NCBI GenBank assembly: GCA_026168455.1
Contig: CM047431.1
Span: 61,648,910-61,712,909, forward strand
Direction: 5' to 3'
Source: Theocolax elegans
Taxonomy: Eukaryota > Arthropoda > Insecta > Hymenoptera > Cerocephalidae
Length of the DNA: 64,000 nt
This document shows, one piece after another, positions 42,601 to 56,200 of this stretch. Position 1 is the first letter of the stretch; each line of letters starts with the position of its first letter. A model generated the notes under the pieces. The model made no database searches. It worked only from the letters and a program-made list of their open reading frames with translations, and had not been told where the DNA came from. The translations under genes and the position numbers were made by a program.

Positions 42601-44262
42601 ATGTGGTGTAAATTAATTAAATTTTGTTGATATTTTATATGTAAAATTGAAATCCATTTAGTGAGCAGTACCAAGCCAGTTAAACTAGAAATAGGGTAAA
42701 ATTAGGTATATTTTTGGGGTTGCGATGAAACCCTTTTTTTAACCTTTCGTAGCTATTTTATAGAATAATCTATAAATGTTAGGATTGAACTATAAGTATT
42801 TTGAAGGTTGTAAAACTAGTTTCCGTAAGCAGGATACCTGGCGCATTATAGGCTATGAACACGCCTGCAAAAATGTTTCGGATCAATTTGGTGATTAATT
42901 TATAAAAGTTAAAATATCTTGAAAATGAGTGTTTATAACGACTCAAACAATCGTCGGACTCGATCGGAAATGGTAAAAGGGATCAAATTTCACAACATCC
43001 TTCGCATTTTGTTTAGAACATTACCCAGAAATGAATACTTTATGTTTGGTGGTTATGCTCATTCCAATAAATGTGCGAGAAATGGGTGAAAAAGCGTTTC
43101 ATCGGGAGATCGGGAGTCAATACCTAACCATTTTCGCTCTCCATTTATTAATTTCCCAGCTATTTCTTATATTCTGAATTCTACTAGATATAATTATAGT
43201 TTTGGATATGTACATTTGAAACTCATATTTGTTGGCTACATACATCTTGTCATTTCATCTATGTGAATTGTCAGTATTTTATAGAGGTACATTTTATGTT
43301 TTATAAACTATTTATTATAAGGTAAATAATAATAAAGGAGACGTTAATAAATTAAAATTTTATTAAAATAAAACCGGATTTCCCTTACTGAAAAATATTG
43401 ATTATGTTACAACCGCTTCATATTTTTGGTAAGGAATGGTACTCGAAGGTTCTCTTTTAGTTTGAAATTTCGTACAGATATTAATTGTTTGTACTATTTA
43501 TACTTTTACTTCTTCAAATAGTATATATATGTATTTAATAAATACAATTAAATTATTTGTTTACCTCGATTGATAAGGTAGGGAGGATGAAAATTTACTT
43601 TGGCACGTACCCCGTTAATTTTTGTAAAAACAATACTTGTCAGTTGGTTTTGGATGGTAACGTAACGAATTGGACACTACCTTAATAAATATTATTTTAA
43701 CAATTTTTTTTTTTCGCGAGTGTTCTGTAAAATACATGTTTGCACGCATTTAATTGTTTCCATATACTCGTTAATTTTATGACGTTCTAGTAATTTATAT
43801 TATACAATTGTCTTAAAAATTATACTATAGAATTCAATAAAATATTTGATTGAAAATTAAAAATTTTTTTTCCTATGGTATATTACGCTATATAATACAT
43901 TTACTAAAAAATATAATAAGATACATATAATTAAGTAACTACGAAATTTATGAATGTTTTAATACATTTTATGATTCTCACTGCCGTGCGCAACGCATCT
44001 GATAAGATATTAAAAAAAATATAACAATAATAGTTATAACATTGACCTTAAATCTTTGATGCAGAATCAAAAAGAATAAAGAAAGGTAAATGAAAAATCG
44101 TTTAGCTCATACGAGAACCGATACGATTCCCAAGCTCGCCGAAAAAGAGCGCGGCAACACGACGATGATGAGGACAAACGCGAAAGTTCCTTTAAGGACA
44201 AGACGTAAGAGTCGAAGGCTCGCGTTCACAAGCTACCTACCTCCGATAAAAATGGTACCGTG
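39696..44262. other. AT-rich intron or intergenic sequence with dispersed repeats
   Basis: No coding exon supported. The motif GGTGAAAAAGCRTTTCATC occurs at 40914-40933 and 43084-43103, and a close variant in inverse orientation at 40573-40594. A 19-nt palindrome lies at 41545-41563 and a (CA)n tract at 42055-42074. Confidence 0.5.
41545..41563. promoter_or_regulatory. perfect palindrome with GGGTCA / TGACCC half-sites
   Basis: GGGTCAGCC-G-GGCTGACCC: two nuclear-receptor-like half-sites as a 7-nt-spaced inverted repeat. Further half-sites lie nearby (TGACCCC at 41581, TTTGACCTCG near 41625) in a locally GC-rich patch. Function is inferred from the motif. Confidence 0.35.
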
Positions 44263-44353
44263 GAGAGGAGAGGAGAGGAGAGGAGAGCGAGGAGATGCGA
44301 GGGTGAGGCGGGGATGGAGAGGGAGGGGGGGGGAGGGGGGGAGGGAAGGGGTT
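44263..44353 (+). repeat. purine tract: (GGAGA)n followed by a G-rich block
   Basis: Five GGAGA units, then runs of G separated by single A (44319-44351). These can form a G-quadruplex on the + strand. A CpG-rich, promoter-like segment follows (44360-44830). Confidence 0.6.
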
Positions 44354-44843
44354 AGGAGGCTGCGCGCGCGAGAGAAAGAGAGAGAGTAACGCCCCCGCGG
44401 AGTGCGGACCGCCAGTGTTCGCCGAGCGTCGGTTCCTTCCTTCGCTGATCGCTCTCCTTTGGTCTTTAGTCTCTCTTGGTTGCTCTGTCGATATCCTCTC
44501 CGGTTGGTTCGTACTTGTATACGTGTAGATATATACATACACCGATAGTCTCCCACACGTACACCTATATATATATAACCGACTGTCACTTACACTACAT
44601 TTTCTCAATCTTTCTTCTTTTCTCTTTCAACGCACTTTCGATCGGTGCGGATACAACTCGGTATACATATATATATATAGGTATATATGCACACACACGA
44701 GAGTGCCGTGAAGATCGGTAGTGATTATTCTTCTTCTCCCGTTTTACAATTTACATTTCTCGATCGTTTTGGAGCTCCGTTAAAAACTCTCGGTGTATAC
44801 TTTTCTCCGAGTGAGACGAGTGCGAGTGAATACGAGCAATACA

Positions 44844-44900
44844 ATGGAATATGCAGGTAGAACGCGTAGACACAGAGTAACCGTTTACCGAGCATATAAG
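44844..44900 (+). CDS. alternative candidate first coding exon of the zinc-finger gene (phase 0)
   Basis: An ATG in a good start context (ACAATGG) opens 19 codons, rich in Arg, to a donor AAG|GTAATA. Phase 0 would fit acceptors CCAG (46471) or GCAG (46480) just before the zinc finger. It follows a CpG-rich segment that could be a promoter. Without transcripts it competes with the 30743 candidate; neither is secure. Confidence 0.25.
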
Positions 44901-45860
44901 GTAATACTAAATTGACTAATCGCCAACGTATATTACTTACCAATGGAGGTATAATGTATAACTATATATATCTATATATCTATGTATCTATGTATATGTG
45001 TATGAAAGAAAAGAAGGAAGGAAAATGGTTAAAAACGAACGTTATAATTACGAAATTTATATACTTTCGTTTGTGTATTATCATGTATAACCACGCGCGT
45101 GCTAATATACTTTTATATATATATATATATATACACACACACGCGCGCGATTCCTCGACGAAAACGAAGTACTTTTTTTACGAGTGTAACACGCGCGAAA
45201 CGTTTGTTACGCAAAATTCACATTGAATTATATTAAACGGAGGAGAAATCCTATTTAATACAGAGAAATTGCAAAAGAAAAATAAAATAATTTCAAGTCG
45301 ACGTGAACGGTGTATTGTTATACATTATATATATATATATATATATATGCGATTTATAAACAATGTTTTACGTAATGGAAAAGAAAAACGTAAAATTTTT
45401 CACCTCTTTGATACACGAGCACCAAGTACTTATATATGTGTATGTATATATATATATAGACGTTTGTTTTTAATGGAAAAGTAAAAGGTATAAAGAAGGT
45501 GTTTTATCAATCGTCGGTTTACCGATATTCGTGGTCGTTCGTCGGCGAGAAAAGGAAACGTATATATACATACATTATATACCGCGTGTGGGATTCACTA
45601 TATATATTACTTTTTTATCGCGAACTCGGTACCAATATATAAATATATGTATCTATCGGGACGGAGTGAAATTTCTATATACGTTACGTACGTAGGTTCA
45701 TCGGTGTGATCGCAAAAAATATTAATGTTTCAAAATTTTTCTATTTTTCGTATATACATATACTTGTATATAGGTATGCGTGTGACTGGTGCTATATATA
45801 TATTTATTTATTTTATTTATTTATTTATTCATCCAGAGTAACATATACATTACATAATTT

Positions 45861-45901
<41 letters not shown>

Positions 45902-46289
45902 AATGGAAGATTAATAAGATTTATAAGAATGCGCAGTATTATATCGTTTATATAGGGTAGTACAAACAATGGGATCGGATCGAACGAAGATATGTGAATT
46001 GTTTTTTATATTTATATATATTTATATATATGTATGTAGGTATATATTCGATGTTGTTCGTCGTCGGGTGAGATCAGAGGATCGTATAGTAATATCGTTG
46101 ATAAATCTTGGACATCGTTATCTGGTCGCGTATCACGTATACCGAATACCCAATCGATCGGATTATTCTGTTAGGTCGATCACGCTCGTATCTGTACAGA
46201 GGCGGCTTATCATCGTAAAAAGTACGCGCATCCGAGACGGTTTGACGAACGGTTCGACGTGTGCGTGCGCGCGAAACGGAAAATAGTCG

Positions 46290-46330
<41 letters not shown>

Positions 46331-46428
46331 CGGGAGAGAATATTCCGTAAATATATATATAATATAGTTATTGCTGTTTTAATCGTAAGGTGTGTAATAT
46401 ACGTGTGTTGTACACTGTGTGTTGAAAG

Positions 46429-47167
46429 GAGAGTGCCAAAACCGAGGGTAAGGAATTTAAGTGCGATCCAGCATCCGCAGCAACAGGGCGGCCGTAAGTG
46501 CGCTAGGTGTTCAGCGGCGTTCGGCCGTTTCTACAACACCGGTGCGGTCTGTCCGCGTTGCAGGAATCGGGTTTGTCGGCAGTGCCGCGAGCTTCGTACC
46601 CCGGACGCCGACGACTGGCTTTGCTCCCTCTGCAGCCACCTCTGCAAGATTCAGTAAGTATACCTATATATATATATACCCACTCTCACGCTCACCACTC
46701 GCACCGCGAGCCTTTCTCAGCTCTCTCTCGCGCGTGGGCCCGCGCGCACCAGCGTCCTCCGGCTCAATTGCTCTTGCTCTTGCTCTTGCTCTTGGGCCTA
46801 TAACCCCTCCATGTTTATAAAACCGAACCTTTTTCTTCGCCCTCTTCCTTCGTCTCTTCACCTCGGATCTTTATTTCTTTATTTCTTTCTCTATTCCTCT
46901 CTTTCTCTCTTTCTCTCTTCAACTCGATCATCCTGCACCCGTATTTTCTATTTTCGTGTCCAATCGTTGCTCTCTCCTTATTTCACCTTCCTATACACAG
47001 TGCACCACATCTCGCGACTGTACACTTACACGATCTTTTCATTTTCTAATTTCTGGGAGAATGAAAAATAATATAGATATAGATACCGATGCAAAGAAGT
47101 ATGTGTGCGCGCACGTGTATAACTAGGCCAATATTCTCAAAAGGACGTTTCTATATACAAATTGATG

Positions 47168-47229
<62 letters not shown>

Positions 47230-50200
47230 GTTTACTATCCTGTAAACCTATATTTAATATTATAGAAAGCCGTACTTCGTGTCACGCGTATATACCTATA
47301 TAATATATATAGTTTATTTCGTAAATTTTGACTGTATATATCCTATATATATATATGCATCGTAGAAAAATTCGATCTAAAAAGTATCGAGATGTTTCGG
47401 ATATAAATATAATGTAAGTGCCACTATGCACTATGGTATATATATTTGTAAAACGAAACACGTGGTGATCTCGAAGTTTATTATATCCGGTATATGGTCA
47501 AATAATTTTTAAATTACTCTCAACTTTTATACCTATCTTGAATTCTGGTACGTCACCATTTCACTCGGAACATCTGAGTACTTAATTCTTATCCAACACT
47601 TTTCTCTCTTCGTCTTATTTAATATTTTTTATGTATGTTCAGTGTCTGTGTGAGTGTACATCACACTATATATATATATCTATATATATATATACGCACA
47701 TTTAATGATGCTATTATTTAATTGCTGGTTAATACACGCATATCGCGATTCGTTAACTTTTATATATATCTATATGCATACACGTGATGCGCATCGGCTC
47801 GTTTAACGATAATGCATGTATAACGTTTGATTCAATCAATCGAATTACCATTTACGTAATAATCGTTTCGCGATGCGATCGGTAATTGTTATAATAACGA
47901 CGTACGAGACGATGAAAATATATACCGTTTAATTTTTCAATGTTTCATTTTACTTGTAGTATATACGTGTATCCAAAATATTTTATTAATTTATAATTCT
48001 TATTCGTCTAGGGATTTACGATCGGTATCCGCTGAGTGGAGACGCAGCACAACCGGAAGAGACAATTACTTGTCGGCTTTGGACATCTTAAAATACAGCA
48101 TACGTCGTGCATGGACAATCAATGGTAACGTTCACACTTCTTTTTCACTTCCTTCTCTTTATTTATCCTTTTTTTACTTTTATTCTTGATCGAACTATAT
48201 ATTGTTTTGGATAATACATATCATGTCGTTTTTGTTATTTCAATTTTTCATTGTACAAATATTATTTGGATGTCTTTGAGGTCTCGAAACAAAATTTTAG
48301 TTGATGAGTACTTTTTAGTTTGTATATGCCAAATCAATGAATAATAATGAATATCATAAATCAATGAATAATATAATATTAGAAATCGGTAGGGCTATTT
48401 CATGACATTTCGAGATCGATAAATTTAATCAATATGAAGTTGCATTTATTGAAACGTAATGAATTATGGTTTTCTTTCCTTCTTCGAAAGTTACATTTAT
48501 ATTTTTTCATTACCAGGAAAAAAATCCTATTTAAATTATTACAATAATATGTAACTGTTTGCGAATCTAAAATTTTTTTTTTTTCGAACATTTTCCTGTG
48601 CATTGAAAATAATTTTGTACACGTACTTTTGATAAATGCAACAGCACGTATGTATCGGGTGTGTTTGTTTCGAACAGGTCCTCCAGCACGTTGGTCAGCC
48701 TCAAGGAAATCGGCCGAGTTTCGGTTGTACCGTAGTCTGCCCAACCGACGTCGCGATTACCTCGACGATAAAAATCTAAAGAACGCGAAGAAACCCCCGG
48801 AGTCGTTGATAAAGCAGCCCAAAATTCAAGCTAAACTTGGTAAACCCGGCGACCCGAAAAAATCGAGTATTCCCGTATTTCGTAATCGTAGCTCCAAGGA
48901 GTTCGAGGATATTCGCAGTCCTCACGAATCGCCTAAGCGATCGCTGATACCTCAAAGGTAAGCCGAAAATCGACACTAAATTTTTTAAAAGTAATGAAAA
49001 TATATAACGAGCTAATGTAACCCTTAAACCTCGTAACTGTTTTACCGTCGTTGTATAATAATATACGACAATTTTAAAAAAAATGTAAAAGAAGCGAGGT
49101 GATTCATCGATGTAAAAGGAGGTGTACATTATTGCAGTGAAGGAATAAAAAAGAAACTTAAATGTTCTTGCCAAACGTTAATATCGCCCACGTGCAGTAG
49201 ATGTGTGTAGATGTGTGTAGATGTGTGTGTGTATGATACTGCAAAAGAGAAAAAGGTTGGGTAAACAATCACCCGTAACGAGATGTCTCGATTATTGCCA
49301 GATACCGAGGTAGCACCGACGATCTCCGACGCAGTCGGGAGGACATAAGCGCACCGAGCTTGATACCAAAGCTGCTGTCACCGCGAAATAAAGAGGACAA
49401 GCTGAAGCGGCAGGAGGACTCGAGACCCCCGACGATCAAGCCCGTGCCGGCCCTCAGGCGTGACATTCGTGAGGAAACGAGTCTTGAGGCTACGTAAGGA
49501 TTTTTCTTTCCATTTTATCCACTTCTATATCGACTACTTACTCGTTCGTTATCTCCTTGGCATATTTTCAAGATCGATTTTCTCGTTAAGTTAAGACCGA
49601 TGTAGAACTAGGTGTAACATCGTATATAATACACTCCAATCACTCGATCGAAAGCGCTCTTCTATAACATTGAAAATTATATTGTTTCGTAAGATCTATA
49701 CTTACATATACATATTTACTAGCGTTATCTCCATTGTCTTCGAACGTTACGTATAGAATCGATTGATTTCATATTTTTTCTCTTCTCCTTTCCTTTTTTT
49801 ATGGATGATATTTATTTTATACGCACAATTAATATCACCGATCATTGTTAATTCACGTAAATTATACTTTGGGGATACGAATATTATATACAACGATTTT
49901 AGATGGATGATACAATACATTTTTTTTTGTTTGATTAAGCCTCATTTCGATATGGGAAAGCTTCATACTATTCGAGTTGGAACTTTTTTATTAAGAAAAA
50001 AATATTTTTTTTACATATATCTTTAACAGTCTCGTCAATATTAAGATTCGTGATGGCGTTATTCCGTATGTTACGCTATTATTTAGATGTCGCCCTGTAA
50101 TCAACAAATAGAGATTAGAATCTTAGAAGGTTCGAGAATAATATTCACATTTGTTTTAATTTTTAATTCGGTAACTGCAGGTATCACGAAAATGAAGAGC

Positions 50201-53200
50201 AATTCAAACAGAGGAAAATCGTGTATGAAAATCTTTATTTTAAAAAGTCTTAATTCATTAAAAAATTCAAACAGTTTTAGATGCTATTAAAAAATTAATT
50301 ATGCAGTATCTATATCGTTATTAAAAAATTGTCAAAGTTATTATAATTTATATAACAGTTTGAAAAAATAAGTCGTCCATCAAAATATCATCATTTGTTT
50401 ACGTGTAAAATGCGTTATGATTACGTTCGTAAAATGTGTACGTATTTCTTCTTCGTAGATCACCGATTCAGGAATGTTCGTCGACGGGTCAAAACGAAAC
50501 CGGACCGGCCGAGGAGGAACCACCAAAGATGGTGAACGAGTCGAGTCCTCGTATCATCGAAGAAAATCCCACCCAGGTAGCCGAGGAGATACCTCACATT
50601 TTCGACGAATCCTCTTCGATATCGAACGAATTGAAAACGCGCGACGAGACCGACGACGCGTCTCAAGATTCTAGCAAGGAATTCGATAAGCAAAAGCTAT
50701 CCGAGACTATTGGAAGGAAAATCGATGAACCCGTGGTTGTAAGTTACATATTTCTTTTGTTATTGTTACATTGTTTTATTAAACAATTGTGCCCTTAACT
50801 AGCATTTCTTTGTATTTTTAGATAAGGAGAGGCTCACTATCGAAGGAAGAATTGTCGAACGAAGATACGGACGACGCGCACAATCGACGATCCTCGAGTG
50901 TAAATTTATTTGTACAATTTCATTATTGAGTCGGAGTGGATTACAATTTTTAAACCTTTGTCGAAACTTCTTATAAAAATTTACCGGTTTTAATGTAAAT
51001 ATACGTTTCTATTTACGTACTCCACCCACCATATTTTTTCGCAACCTCTTGCACTTTTACGAGTTGATATTACGAAAGGTGATAAAAAAAAAAGAAAAAC
51101 ACTTTCTAAGGTGAATCGTGGAACTTACGTCTGGTTACTTGTAAAAATATACGAGGTTGCGAAAAACGAAATTGCTGGAGTGCACATAGTTGACTCGTTA
51201 ACAGGAACGATTTTTTTCGTATCGATTTTATATTCAATATTTTAAACGACACGGTTTAATTTTACAAAATGGAACGTACGCAGTTTTCTACAAATAGTGC
51301 ACTGAAGATGAATGTTATTTTTTTATTCCTTATAAACAAAAATAATTTGACTAAGCATATGTTTGTCGTTGCAGCATTTGTCGCCCGAGGCAAGTCCGTT
51401 GAGCACGAGATCGTCAAGGTACAGTCCACGTGAAAGTGAGAGCGAACCAACTCCTGCGTTACCACGAAAAATCGGTAGTGGAGAATCAAGTTCCTCCTCT
51501 CAGAGAATTCGCGATGCCATAACTAGGACACGAAGAGAGTCTAATAGTAGTGCCAAATACGAGAGCAGTGGTAGCGAGGGCGTTAGGTATTTTAAATTTT
51601 ATCCTTTTCTTCGAGTTAGGTATCTTGTAAAATCTGATAAGTGATGCGCCAAAATGATTGCAAATAATATTAGACCACTTTTTTAAGTACGCACATACGT
51701 TTATTAAAAATAAGGTGGTGACTTATTTCACACCGTCCCCTCGATGAGTTGTCGGAAGATAATGGTAGCGTGTATACACATACGCGCGCGCGCACGCACA
51801 CTTACCTTTACTAATATAGGAATCGGAAAAGGGTGGCGACGGCATTTGCTATTACGTCACTCAGTTTTACGTACACGCGATCACCGTTATTATACTTTCA
51901 AATTACGCGTACGGGAAAATATTTTTAATTTAATTATAAACTCTGTGATCTACGGTTGTTGGAAATATCGTTTTCGTTGTAATGACGTTCTGATAGTATT
52001 GTAAACACAAATGGAAAATAGGAAGTTTTTTGTGACGTTCGTATGTATTGTTGTAGATTGAGCGAATCTGGTATATCGAGTTACGTCGACATTGCCAGGC
52101 GTGTTAAACTATTTGGAAGCGGTACGTCGACAGGTACCTGCGACGAAATTCTTCAACGAGACAGTGCCACCAGCGCAGGTGAAGATGAACACGATGAGCA
52201 TTCCCGTGATCCGAGTCGGATGGGATCCTTTACCCAAAATCGAGTTATGTTACGAAGAAGACGACAATTTGACACACAAGGTATACAAATTTAAATGTTA
52301 ACGTTTAATCAATTGCATATCGTACTTACACTGTGTTCGACTGTGAGTTGAATTATCGATGTTGTCTGTATCGATTGTCTTCGCCATAATTTAAAAAGGA
52401 AGAAAGTTTACAATGCGGAATACCGAAAATTCGGGGACTATGATTGACGTGGGTAAATGTTCAATATCGTTTAAAAGTTCAAGAACGATGTCTAAACGTT
52501 TGACCGAGTTTTTAGTTTATGTGCGTGTCTAGGATTGAATTATAATCAAAGAAACATTATTACTGTGTATATCAACACGTGTTGAAAAACGTTGACGAAC
52601 ACACTAAACATATTAACCATATGATTAAAAAATGTACGTTTAGCAGATTAACCGATTTCTTGCACAACACCTTTCTTATAAACGGTGTATTTATTCGTTT
52701 TTCATCGAATTTTAATAAAATAGTCATAAGAAATATAACGGTATAATAAAGAGAATTTCCGATTTCCGTATCACGGAGAGATATCTAGTACTCGCGTGTC
52801 CTATGTCTACTCGAGTTAAAAGCTCGACCTCGTTAAACCAAATTGTCGATTTTCACACATTCGTCATTCGTATAGGAATAGGTATAATATACACTGTTCC
52901 ATTATTCGATTAAAAATGAATACGACTGCGTTTAAAAGGCTAACTCGCATGTACATAAATCCATTCAAGAGTCATGAAAAATTAAAGGGAAAGTGTGTTA
53001 CTTCATTACTAAGTAATAATTCAATCAATTTGATAGCCTTGACATGGTTATTAAATATGTGTAATAAAAATTTAATAATCTAGCAACAAAATGTTTGTTC
53101 GAAGCGTGCTTACATTAAAGAAAAGACAAATTCTGGGTAAAAATTTAGAAAAAATATTTCATTATAAATAAATAATAATTTATTGTTTAATGACTTAAAG

Positions 53201-56200
53201 TATTCATTAAATTTTTAAATAATCTATTTGATTTTAAAACTTGACATAACTGTTTAATTCAATTATGAAATTGCCCACAGATTATTCAAGTTAATGCACT
53301 TAAAGTTGTGTAGGATGTTGAACATTGTTTTAATTCATTCAAGTGAAACAGAATTGCAAAAATAATTATAAGTATTTAAAAATGTATTCATTATTTTGGT
53401 ATTATTTTTTATCTTTGCAATAATTTTGTATCTAAATTTTTTACTGCTATCTCTCTAAAATTTATTTGGATGGAAAAATGTCTCCTCAGAGACATAACTG
53501 AGTAAATCGGTACCGAGTCACATTATTTCAATCGAATGAATTGTTAAATGTCAAACTTAAATAATAAAATTATAATTTCAAACGTAACGAATACCTCAAT
53601 TAGAATAACATTCTCTCAACAAAAAGTAGTGACTTAATTTTGGCGTAAACCTTGAGTGACTTATTCATTTGAACGAATTTATAAAAATATCTAACTTTTT
53701 TTAAATTGATTAGAACCTTAATTTGTTAATGCTGTTAAAAAATCAAGGTACCCACGGATTATCATATAATCAATAAAAACAGTTATGTAAGATAAATAAA
53801 ATTATAGTGTGAGAACAACTTCAGTCTGCACACATTTTTATTAAGTCAATAATAATATGCATCTTACTGTATACGTTTTGGTTTGAATTAATTTACAAAG
53901 GTTTTAAACGTACCTTCTCTTTTGATCGTTGTTAATAATTGTTTCTCGCCACAAGGAAAATAATATATAATTATTATGAGAAGAACTAAGCAAAAATTAC
54001 TTTACTCGCGGTGAGAAAAAATTGTTCATAACAATCACATTTGAAGATAAATAAGCTTTGTCAATTTATTTAAACAATTATATATATGTATATATGTATG
54101 TATATATATATATTTTTTTTTATGTGTACATTTAATAAGAAAAAATTGTACAGACTGATAGTATTGACTACCGAAACGTCATAAATATTATTCTTTTTCT
54201 TTTTTACGCGCCTTGACTCGAAGAGATGAATCAATTCATACATCGAAAAAAATAATATGTTGTCGTGTATTCAAATTAATAAAATGAGTCGTGACTTTCC
54301 TAAAATATGTTATTATATTATATCCATAATAAATTATAAGATTAGCACACACAGAGAATGAGATGATTAATATAACTAAATGAATATACTTAAAGATTAA
54401 GATAATTATTATATAGTTTAAAATATATTTATTGAATGTACCTAATTTATTAAAAATTCGACAATTTCTACCGTAAATTATTAAATTCAAACTAGAAATA
54501 AATAAACAAAAATTACATGAATTAAAATGGAAATGAGACAATGACAGTGCTGTTTGCATTTCCATTGTTAAACAGATTCATTGAAAGGTAGTTCTCGTAC
54601 AATGATAACAATTAATAATTTTGTAACGAAGCTAAGTGCATAATTAATATATCATGGTAAGGAAATATTTCCTTATATCTACATCGCACAATTTTGAGTA
54701 TTTAATAAATAAAAATTAAATAATGGTAATGCAATAAATACATGTAATGTGTATAATATAAATGCAACTAATGTGTGATTATATTTTAATTTAAATAAAT
54801 TACTAATAAAATTGCATAATACAGCTATTATTTAATTCTACTTTAATTCTTCTTAAGTTTTCAATTAAACGAAAATATTTAACCGTGAAGATATAATTAA
54901 TTATGTAATTGTTTACGTGTAATGTTTTTTCTCAGTGTACGTAACTATCAAGTGATAAAATCATTAAACACCATGTGAAGTGGTTATATGTTACAAATGA
55001 ACCAACTATAAAATTGTGGATAAAAGTGAATAATAATAATAATGTACAGATTGTTTGCAAAATTACAAATGTACCCACGTGAGAAAAAATTTTTCTTTAA
55101 TTTTAAAATATGAAAAGCAAAATAGCGAGAAGGTGATAAGCAAGTTACGATTATTTTCTAAAAACACGCTTATATTTTCAAAAGCTTTGGTTTTATCCCA
55201 ATTTCATAGATACATACTATTATATAAATGTATTAATAAAATATTACTTATGTCGACTGTAGTATAACTAAATTAATTAATATTTTTATCGGTCCCTGAT
55301 GAGGAGCAGCAGCGAGCTCGAAACGTCGGACATCATATTTGGGGTTAGTAGATTTTTGGTGCAGGGGGGCAGTCAGATTGCTTTATTAATAATTTGTTTT
55401 TATGTTTAGTTAGTGTTTTTATTTTTTATATTTTATATTTTTTATTTTTATTTTTATAGATTCTTCGGGGGTGATTATAAGTAGGGGCAATCTGATTGCC
55501 CATATAATTGACTGTAAGACCGATAAAAATATTAATTAATTTATATAAATGTATACTTTTCGCGTATTTCTTGCATCACTATTCGCTAATCACGTCACTT
55601 TTTTAAAGGGGGAGTACAATATATGTAGAAATGTTTTATGAAATTGAATTAATTGTTTTTAGTATACGATATTTTTTTACAATTTATTATGTACACAATA
55701 TATAAATAATACGTTAAATTAAAAATTTTCTAAAATTTAGATGTAATCCTCGGATACGACCGTCTTATTTTTCTAAATCTTAATCCAAGCTTGTCCCTAT
55801 TAATCAAACTTTGAACATTGTACTATTATTTAGTTCTTATTAACGAGGCTTGCAGTGTATCGATTTGCGAAACCTCAAAGATCGTCAACCTAGTCAGTCT
55901 CTCGTCGCAGTGAGTGAGCTAAACACGTTTTAAAGAAATAAGAGGAAAAAAAGAAGAAGAAATGCAGGACACGGAACCGGAGAGCGTTAAAATTTTCGGA
56001 GTCGAGTGGCGACGTATTTTACAACTCTTCCTTACGGGAGTGATCGCGATATACTTTTTACTAATTTACACGGGCGCCTGCTTGTTCCTCTATCTCATGT
56101 GGATCAATGGATATTGAGAGGTATACGCGTGTCGTCGAATACTGCGATAGTCTCTTACTTCTATCGCGGAAAATTTTTATCGGTTCTATCGTATTCCGTG

